Source of the DNA: Chionoecetes opilio
Lineage: Eukaryota; Arthropoda; Malacostraca; Decapoda; Majidae
Direction: 5' to 3'
Assembly: GCA_016584305.1 (NCBI GenBank)
Contig: JACEEZ010013530.1
Span: 522,501 to 586,500 of the forward strand
Length of the DNA stretch: 64,000 bases
In this document: positions 55,952 to 64,000 of the stretch, in pieces
How the letters are laid out: every line of letters starts with the position of its first letter
Numbering within the stretch: position 1 is the first letter of the stretch
Notes under the pieces: generated by a model
Seen by the model: only the letters and a program-made list of their open reading frames with translations
What the model was told of the DNA's origin: nothing
Databases searched by the model: none
Position numbers and translations under genes: made by a program

Positions 55952-56300
55952 TAGTAGTAGTAGTGGTAGTAGTAGTACACGTATACTAATAAGTAGTAGC
56001 ATGGAGATGATAATGATAATGAATAAGTGACGATGAATAATGTTAATAATAATAACAATAACAATCATTGGCATCAAGATAACATAACGAGTCAGTACCT
56101 TGCAGCAGGGTGGAGAAGAGGTGGAGGGGGGAGGAGGGGGCGGAGAGCCAGGCACCCAGCGAGGGAGTGTGGCTGAAGGGAAGGCTTGTGGCGCCCTCCC
56201 CCACCACTGCCTCCTCCCCCTCCATCACCCCTCCTTGATCCTCCAGCCACATCTCCTCTTCCTCATCGTCGTGCATGAACAAATCAACTACTACCGACAT
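38568..56300 (-). CDS. ATF6: ATF6, ER-membrane bZIP transcription factor, 15 coding exons, spliced span
   Basis: ATF6 is an ER stress sensor. On unfolded-protein stress it moves to the Golgi, is cut by S1P and S2P, and its N-terminal bZIP fragment activates chaperone genes. Joining the 15 exons listed below gives 2589 nt, 862 residues, with matching phases throughout. In order: acidic N-terminus (EEEEMW), [14 protein letters not shown] acidic region, Ser run (about 160-180), Gln run (about 300), bZIP basic region [18 protein letters not shown] (467-484) with following zipper, single [19 protein letters not shown] (about 538-554) with the N..GP helix breaker used by S2P, RSLL (586-589) as candidate S1P site, and luminal Cys 614 and Cys 799 at the positions of the redox cysteines of vertebrate ATF6. 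Predicted N-glycosylation sites are N600, N608, N619 and N782. It is longer than the human protein, mainly N-terminal of the bZIP. Confidence 0.95.
39355..39625. repeat. GTGTGGTGTGTCTATGATGT degenerate minisatellite (ATF6 intron 14)
   Basis: Alternating GTGTGGTGTGT and CTATGATGTG units. It ends about 43 bp from exon 14, on its intron-donor side. Confidence 0.85.
39668..39946 (-). CDS. ATF6: ATF6 exon 14
   Basis: Acceptor [21 protein letters not shown] follows TESLR, as in vertebrate ATF6 (TESLRLNHELRGWVHRHE). Basic Lys/Arg-rich middle; [16 protein letters not shown] at the end. Donor GTGAGG, phase 2. Confidence 0.93.
40403..40615 (-). CDS. ATF6: ATF6 exon 13 (S1P-site region)
   Basis: It begins the luminal side. 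QRSLLW supplies an RxxL site-1-protease motif, and [13 protein letters not shown] matches the CQPLINTTESLR block including the glycosylation site. Donor GTGAGC, phase 2. Confidence 0.93.
40685..40936 (+). mobile_element. CR1-like LINE 3' end in ATF6 intron 12
   Basis: It matches 26737-27012 and 16318-16560 ([26 protein letters not shown] coding, then TAAGTAACAGGAAACTACCT and a CTTATGTTCTT end). It is antisense to ATF6. Confidence 0.75.
41109..41337 (+). repeat. RTE/SINE-type 3' repeat, copy 2, (GAT)n tail
   Basis: It is homologous to 31800-32045 along its length and ends GATGATGATGATGATAA. It is antisense to ATF6. Confidence 0.65.
41711..41859 (-). CDS. ATF6: ATF6 exon 12 (zipper end and transmembrane segment)
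   Basis: [20 protein letters not shown] continues the zipper, then a basic linker, then [16 protein letters not shown]. The N..GP in the membrane segment matches the NYGP of vertebrate ATF6, the motif needed for S2P cleavage. Donor GTAAGT, phase 2. Confidence 0.95.
42028..42168 (-). CDS. ATF6: ATF6 exon 11 (bZIP basic region)
   Basis: [20 protein letters not shown] followed by [12 protein letters not shown]. The NxxxAxxSR bZIP signature is present (N470, A474, S477, R478). Compared with the vertebrate NRESACQSR it has Ser-Leu in place of Cys-Gln. Donor GTGGGC, phase 0. Confidence 0.97.
42923..43019 (-). CDS. ATF6: ATF6 exon 10 (tandem acceptors)
   Basis: Pro/Ala-rich ([20 protein letters not shown]). 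Upstream reads TCTCAG-GTCAG-CAG. Using the first AG (exon from 43024) shifts the frame relative to exon 9. The second (43019) or third (43016) keeps it and differs by one Ser. Donor GTGAGG, phase 0 into exon 11. Confidence 0.8.
43512..43632 (-). CDS. ATF6: ATF6 exon 9
   Basis: Acceptor CTCCACAG. Because exon 8 ends in phase 1, the frame is [19 protein letters not shown] then [16 protein letters not shown], a Pro-rich linker ending in phase 2. The competing open frame ([10 protein letters not shown]) does not fit exon 8. Confidence 0.8.
44184..44300 (+). mobile_element. tRNA-derived SINE head in ATF6 intron 8
   Basis: Box A-like TGGTATAGTGGTTAGTAAA and box B GGGTTCGATTCC (44242-44253) lie at normal spacing, but there is no intact cloverleaf. 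It is followed by a non-tRNA body. The 3' limit is uncertain. Confidence 0.65.
44301..44995. other. ATF6 intron 8 remainder, nothing recognised
   Basis: AT-rich, no repeat ends or coding seen. Confidence 0.4.
44999..45148 (-). CDS. ATF6: ATF6 exon 8
   Basis: Acceptor [27 protein letters not shown] then [17 protein letters not shown], a Ser/Pro linker. Donor GTGAGT, phase 1. Confidence 0.85.
45267..45492 (-). CDS. ATF6: ATF6 exon 7 (Pro-rich and Gln run)
   Basis: [20 protein letters not shown] and a [10 protein letters not shown] tract, then [14 protein letters not shown]. The Gln run is encoded by CAG/CAA mixes and may be length-polymorphic. Donor GTGAGT, phase 1. Confidence 0.9.
45896..46009 (-). 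CDS. ATF6: ATF6 exon 6
   Basis: [20 protein letters not shown] then [19 protein letters not shown]-like motifs are common in the ATF6 activation region. Acceptor GTTCCAG, donor GTGAGT, phase 0. Confidence 0.9.
46387..46487 (-). CDS. ATF6: ATF6 exon 5
   Basis: [20 protein letters not shown] then a Gly/Asn-rich end. Acceptor TAATCCAG, donor GTAGGT, phase 0. Confidence 0.85.
46978..47152 (-). CDS. ATF6: ATF6 exon 4 (Ser run)
   Basis: [20 protein letters not shown] then a run of Ser from TCC/TCG/TCT repeats, ending SSIKCEG. Acceptor GTTGCAG, donor GTGAGT, phase 1. Confidence 0.9.
47190..47240. repeat. (CA)n microsatellite (ATF6 intron 3)
   Basis: CA repeat about 40 bp upstream of exon 4 in the gene sense. 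Confidence 0.9.
47737..47826. repeat. 24-bp minisatellite next to the ATF6 exon 3 donor
   Basis: About four copies of GGGGGTGACAGTGGTATGCA with period 24. It starts about 10 bp beyond the exon 3 donor. Confidence 0.9.
47837..47895 (-). CDS. ATF6: ATF6 exon 3 (acidic micro-exon)
   Basis: 59 nt encoding [19 protein letters not shown]. Acceptor GTTCCAG, donor GTAGGA, phase 0. Confidence 0.88.
47896..49145. other. ATF6 intron 2, nothing recognised in the unmarked part
   Basis: AT-rich with short duplicated phrases (AAGTGCAAAGTTAAGTAAGT at about 48162-48200) but no clear element. Confidence 0.4.
49146..49350 (+). mobile_element. TTAA-flanked piggyBac-like MITE, copy 2
   Basis: It is bounded by TTAA (49142-49145, 49351-49354). 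The ends CCCCTTGAGACCCA and (reverse) CCCCTTCACGCCCAG are inverted. The body matches 58029-58232 and 1-195 with few differences. Confidence 0.85.
49835..49960 (-). CDS. ATF6: ATF6 exon 2
   Basis: [20 protein letters not shown] then [16 protein letters not shown]. Acceptor TCTTCCCAG, donor GTGGTG, phase 1. Confidence 0.88.
50244..50710. mobile_element. hAT-type MITE with GATAA-rich body and 8-bp TSD
   Basis: The flanks are GCTGGCAG on both sides (50236-50243 and 50711-50718). The ends CATAGGTGGGCGCGATAAC and (reverse) CACAGGTGGGCGTTATCGCG are inverted. Many CGATAA/TTATCG repeats fill both ends. It is non-coding and lies in ATF6 intron 1. Confidence 0.85.
50860..51375 (-). pseudogene. LINE ORF2 C-terminal remnant in ATF6 intron 1
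   Basis: On the - strand it reads [20 protein letters not shown] then [15 protein letters not shown], the thumb region of CR1-type reverse transcriptase. Downstream it decays with stops, though RGHVLWDER-type pieces remain. It is in the same orientation as ATF6. Confidence 0.7.
51649..51892. repeat. (GT)n with GCGT interruptions, then (AT)n
   Basis: Long GT microsatellite with a GTGCGTGC-rich middle at about 51728-51840, ending in a short AT run. Confidence 0.95.
52099..52333. mobile_element. 235-bp palindromic MITE with TA flanks
   Basis: The left CCGTCAATAACATTATAGTC and right GACTATAGTGTTATTGGCGG are inverted, with TA on each side. Most of the element is one imperfect hairpin (CACTGCACTAATGTCGCCAG / CTGGCGACATTAGTGCAGTG). 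It belongs to the same family as 25957-27944. Confidence 0.85.
53095..53132. repeat. (GGGA)n stretch
   Basis: Short purine tetranucleotide tract. Confidence 0.8.
53260..53478 (-). mobile_element. Probable SINE, - orientation
   Basis: On the - strand, GGTTTGAATCC at about 53471-53461 fits a pol III box B, followed by a body rich in short GC motifs and CGATCGCGAGTCCGACTGG. No clear box A or TSD was found, so the assignment is tentative. Confidence 0.5.
54097..54385. repeat. (TAG)n trinucleotide array
   Basis: Long GTA/TAG repeat with interruptions by AATATTGG. The poly-Leu/Val/Thr ORFs here are artefacts. Confidence 0.95.
54536..54608. repeat. (TATG)n tetranucleotide array
   Basis: About 18 pure TATG units. 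Confidence 0.95.
54988..55060. repeat. (CT)n microsatellite
   Basis: CT repeat with a few CCT interruptions. Confidence 0.95.
55237..55415. repeat. (AT)n followed by (GA)n
   Basis: Pure AT to about 55311, then GA from about 55326. Confidence 0.95.
55791..55974. repeat. (TAG)n trinucleotide array
   Basis: Two blocks of TAG repeats separated by about 45 bp of unrelated sequence. Confidence 0.95.
56099..56300 (-). CDS. ATF6: ATF6 exon 1 (start codon)
   Basis: ATG at 56300-56298; [20 protein letters not shown] then a Gly/Glu/Val stretch and [13 protein letters not shown]. The donor is GTACTG, phase 1, and it joins exon 2 as LLQEPIKPPP. The start is inferred as the first Met of the open frame. 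An upstream non-coding exon cannot be excluded. Confidence 0.85.
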
Positions 56301-57900
56301 TGTACTCGGGTTACATTTTATTATTTTCTATATCACTACGACGAGTGTATTCTAACATTTTCTTTTCTTTTTCCAGTGTCTGTCTGTCTCGGTTACTGAG
56401 TTGTGGAATAATTGTCCGTATCACCACACCAACGTCACATGGGTAATAAGTTATTCCAATAGTGTTAATTACTGTAATATAAGAAAAAAAAACTATTGTA
56501 TAAGCTCTCTCCATGCAACGAATGTGCAAAAAAACCAAGACAAAAAAAAAAAGAGAGAGTTTCACAAAACATCACGCTTGGCAGGTGCCCTTCACACGCA
56601 CGCACACACACACCTATTCATAAGCCCACGGGTCTTTTTGAGTCAATATACCTCCATTACAGCAGCACAGCACATCACAATGGCACCACACGCTCACAAC
56701 TGACTAGCACAGCACTGTTTCCGCCACCAATAACAGCACACCATTGTTCCTGCAGCATCAGCAGCACAGCACTACTCCTTAACACAGGTGTATATCCAAG
56801 CACAGCAAAATGACTATAAACTCTGACTTCATAACAGTACTCCCTTTAACATCAAACCAGCGTTCGTTAAAACATCAATTCCGCTGCTCAACCACCAAGG
56901 GACATTACTATAGTCGGATAGGCTTAAACTGACAGTTCGGGTGGAGTCGCCTGAGGCCTCCAGCTGTTTAAATGATCAATATTATCAATACACAGTGTTT
57001 ATCAATACGTGTATATCTCTTTTGTGATGCCCTTTACAAATATCACAAAAGTTAAGCTCTATTATTGTCAATATATGCCAGTTGCGCATTCCTGAGCTGC
57101 CCATCCGAACTGCCAATTTAAGCCGGTCCGACTACGTATAGTCCTAAGTTGTACCTTGGCTAGATAGAACAGACCAAGAGTTTTACTTTCCGAAGGGGTC
57201 ACAACGCAGTGTTTTGAATGGCGAGGACAACACGTTAACACACACACGCACACTACGTTATCTCTTGAGCCTCACTGTATTAACACACACAAGAGCCACG
57301 CACACTACGCTGTCACACACTCTTGAGTCTCACTGTAACATTACTTTCAAACGGCTAACATGACAACACTAACTGATTCCCTCCACTGTCTGCAAGCACC
57401 ACACACACCGCACAATCAACACATTTCAAAAGTTCAACTCAAAATGTTTTCCAGCACAATAAGAGTGATGCCAGCTTTGTCCTTTACAATATGCACTGTT
57501 ATTGTGGCATTCTTTTCCACAGCAGGAGAGAACGAGGGAACAGCCGGGACTACCTAGTACCCGCTCACTCCGCACCCACACCGTACTGCTGGGCGAGGGA
57601 GGCGAGGGAGGAAGAGAGACGCCGGCCCACGAGTGACTGGAGGTGAGACAGGTGTGGAAGCAGGTGGAGGAGTAGGAGAGGAGGAAGGGGGGGAGGAGGG
57701 AAGAGGAGGGAAGAGGCACTGACGCTACGCTACACACCGGCCGGCACCTCAACCACGTGCGCTCTACTCTCTCTCTCTCTGCCTCCTTCCACCATCACAA
57801 CTTTAACACAGCACTGAAACCACGACGAGAAATAGCTAACCGGCCGCCCCTCGCCTGCCACTAATCTGACTCGCCCCAATGTCACTGATACCGGCATCCT
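56301..57900 (-). promoter_or_regulatory. ATF6 upstream region, putative promoter and 5' UTR
   Basis: GC and CpG content rise at about 57530-57900 compared with the flanks. A TGACGT (56437-56432, read on -) and a CACGTG at about 57755 are present, but such short motifs are expected by chance. The region otherwise holds no recognisable gene. Confidence 0.3.
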
Positions 57901-58028
57901 CTTACACCGCCAGTCTGAGTGCCAGTACTACTTCCCCGCCACATGATCCTCTCCTCTCCCCATCACCAACCATTGACACGCCAATACAGCCACATCATAT
58001 CTCTGTTTGATCAATACACACACTTTAA

Positions 58029-58232
58029 CCCCTTGAGACCCAGAATGTAATTTTCTTTGCATTTTAGGTACCATTAGACTATTTTTAGTGAATATAAGCA
58101 ACATTTTATAGATATGACCTGTTTAGTATCCTTGTCCACTAACTAATTGGGTATATTAAGCTATTTTCGTAATTTTATGGCTCGACAAGACACATTTTTT
58201 TATAGCAAAGGAAAGATCTGGGCGTGAAGGGG
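58029..58232 (+). mobile_element. TTAA-flanked piggyBac-like MITE, copy 3
   Basis: TTAA at 58025-58028 and 58233-58236. The ends match copy 2 (CCCCTTGAGACCCA / CTGGGCGTGAAGGGG). Confidence 0.85.
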
Positions 58233-61938
<3,706 letters not shown>

Positions 61939-62023
61939 CACCACAGGCTCAACGGCTACTGCAACGGAGATGATCACCAAGGCCACGCGCAGCTTAGCGT
62001 ATGCCCTCATCTTTACCTTTACT
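61939..62023 (+). mobile_element. 3' module of the tRNA-derived SINE (solo fragment)
   Basis: CACCACAGGCTCAACGGCTA...CCACGCGCAGCTTAGCGTAT matches 33119-33207 with few substitutions. The tRNA-like head is absent. Confidence 0.75.
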
Positions 62024-64000
62024 ACCACCACTATTGTGCAGCAGCATCAGTAGTAACCTGTCCTCATCACCCCCCCCCCCACCACCACCATCACCTGCAC
62101 CCCCATCCGCTTTGCCAAGGTCAATGATATCGTCAGTCTCAGGGACACACACAACACGCACACTTGTGACAAATTTCTGCTAGAACATACACACACTTTT
62201 GACAAATTTCTGTGGACCATACACACACTTTTGACAAATTTCTGCCGGAACACACACATACACGCTATAATATAATAATAAGCTTAATATAATATAAGCT
62301 TGACGCAATGGGTCTCTCTCTCTCTCTCTGACTAGACATGAAAATCCTTGCCAGACTGCAGTTTGTAATCTTATCTTTTGTATCTACCTCACTTTCTTCT
62401 CTCAACCTACTACTTGCCCTTGTTGTGTCTGCGTTTGCATATTTTTTTTTTTCTCTCTCTCTCTCTCTCTCTCTCTTGGCACTATCCACCACTGTCTTCC
62501 TTGTACTCTTTCTTCTCTTTGTTTCGTCACCGTCGTCTTTGTCCTTTTCTGGCCAGTTTTCTCTTTTCTTCAACATGATCTTCCCTCATATTTCCTCTTC
62601 AACCTTCATGCTTTGTTCTTCCTTCCTCTCTCATTTTCTATTCACCCAAATACCTCCTTCCCTCACATGCATCCTCTCCAAGAACACGTGGCCTTCGTCA
62701 CTCATCCAACCATTCCAAAACATGAGTTTTACTTACATTGCGACATTTCAAAAGAGAGAAAGAAAGAGAACAATTGTTTGATAGTAACAAAAAGGAACAT
62801 GCTCGGTTGCCCATCTCGCGGAATACAACTCTCTCTCTCTCTCCTCTCTCTCTCGAGGTAGCATACAAGCAAGCAACGCAATATCAAACAATAATGGACA
62901 TTACTGGTACAAACAAAATACTGCGTCACACAGTTAATTAAACATACAACAGCCAAACAAACACCAAGTTTTCTTGCACTGTATTCAATCACTGACAAAA
63001 CAAAAATATAGAACACACCCAACGGATACTGGTTTTCGATGAACAGGTTATTTTTTACCTTCAGGAATATAATCAGGATAAGAGTAATAAAATGGCTAGC
63101 ACAGAATTGCGTGAATATCTCTCACCCACCCCTTGAATCCACCAGTGCACGCACGCACACACATATACACAAGGACGGGTAGACAGGGAGGCAGCCTGGT
63201 AGGGGGGAAAAGTATGGGAAAGAAAGGCAGGGCTTGGTGGGCAGGGAGGGGTAATATACGACGGATTCCATGAAAGAAGGACATGCCAAGTTTCGTCCAC
63301 CCCGCGAGCTGTCAAAAGTATGTAGCTACCCTCGCCCCGCCCACCCTTGCCTTGTACTCTATCTGCAGCTATCATGTGTCCCAGACTGATTGGCTGTTCC
63401 CCCCGACATACTGGGCAGACAGTCATGCTACTAGACATACTGCTCCTACTTCATTACTCTCACTGGAGGACATTTACTCGTTGGAAAAGTTGCTACAATA
63501 AAAAATAAAATAAAAATAAGCATATCATCAAAATTTGGTTAACATAATGAGACATTCTTCTGCTTCCAACTTCCCACAATGGGGCAATTACGAGTGAGCA
63601 AAGGCAAACTACTTTCAACCAAGACTCCATGAGATTCAAAATGTCAAGAGACCCTCAGTGAGCGCTTCATTCACTGGCTGGCTGTCATTGAGAACGCTAG
63701 GTAGTAGTACCAAAGTATATACAGCCTTGGGTAGTACAATAGTTATCTATATCACGGGTGTTGCTGCTGCTGTTGCTACTAGTCCTAACCCATCCTAGAA
63801 AATGATTGGGCGTTAATTCAATGGGTAATATGAATCTTTGACTAGAATGCTGGCAGAGTAGGTTAATATTATATATAAAAAAAAGCACGGTGACAGGTAG
63901 AGAAGTTTTGCGGGTTGGATGGATATAATTACTTTTCCCACCTCACGAAGGCCTACAGGCGCTATAGGCTCCAACGTATAAAAAAAAAAAGTCAAATATT
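62024..64000. other. Intergenic, nothing recognised
   Basis: Contains short (CT)n runs and three CACACTTTTGACAAATTTCT-like phrases (about 62158-62245). The ORFs at 62338-62781 (+) and 63073-63438 (-) show no family resemblance. Confidence 0.4.

Noticed and set aside
56429..56440. TGACGT motif upstream of ATF6 as an autoregulatory UPR element
   Set aside because: It does not match the full TGACGTGG/A site, and a six-base match is expected by chance.
62338..62781. 147-codon + strand ORF
   Set aside because: Biased composition, includes a (CT)n run, and has no recognisable domain or splice context.
63073..63438. 121-codon - strand ORF with CPVCRGEQ, zinc-finger-like start
   Set aside because: Only one CxxC pair and no following His/Cys spacing; no support for a gene.

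Overview
This is a gene-poor, repeat-dense eukaryotic genomic window. Long GT-AG introns, very long simple repeats, tRNA-derived SINEs, CR1-like LINEs and many TIR transposons point to an arthropod, most likely a decapod crustacean. The organism assignment is inference. There is nothing bacterial, viral or CRISPR-like here.

Two conserved protein-coding genes can be reconstructed exon by exon, with splice sites and phases that agree. On the + strand, 14873-32825 is gamma-tubulin complex component 4 (GCP4/TUBGCP4; Drosophila Grip75 is the family ortholog). It has 12 coding exons and a predicted 663 residues (655 with an alternative acceptor). It acts in microtubule nucleation. On the - strand, 56300-38568 is the ER-stress transcription factor ATF6. 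It has 15 coding exons and a predicted 862 residues: an acidic N-terminal activation region, a bZIP, a single transmembrane segment with an N..GP motif, a site-1-protease-like RSLL, and the conserved luminal domain. The genes are convergent, with stop codons about 5.7 kb apart, and nothing suggests they share a pathway. A third, weaker candidate is a lone signal-peptide exon at 4819-4753 (- strand) whose gene would continue out of the window.

Layout: 1-14.8 kb is intergenic, with microsatellites, foldback elements, short TIR elements and minisatellites. The 14.9-32.8 kb region is GCP4; its 7.5 kb intron 3 holds a deeply nested transposon stack. A CR1-like LINE is split by a second LINE. Beside it a hAT element (8-bp TSD) carries a palindromic Tc1 derivative and a piggyBac-like element, and the latter is itself hit by two further TIR elements. 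The 32.9-38.5 kb interval holds a SINE with a clean 10-bp TSD and old inverted duplications. The 38.6-56.3 kb region is ATF6, whose introns hold a CR1 3' end, SINEs, an RTE-type repeat, a TTAA MITE and a hAT MITE. From 56.3 to 64 kb lie the ATF6 upstream region and then mostly (GA)n/(CA)n arrays, another TTAA MITE and a SINE tail.

I do not see a new multi-gene system. The most unusual structures are the near-identical 480-bp inverted arms of a Tc1 transposase 5' half inside a GCP4 intron, the repeated foldback family, and a LINE fragment tandemly amplified inside a TIR element.
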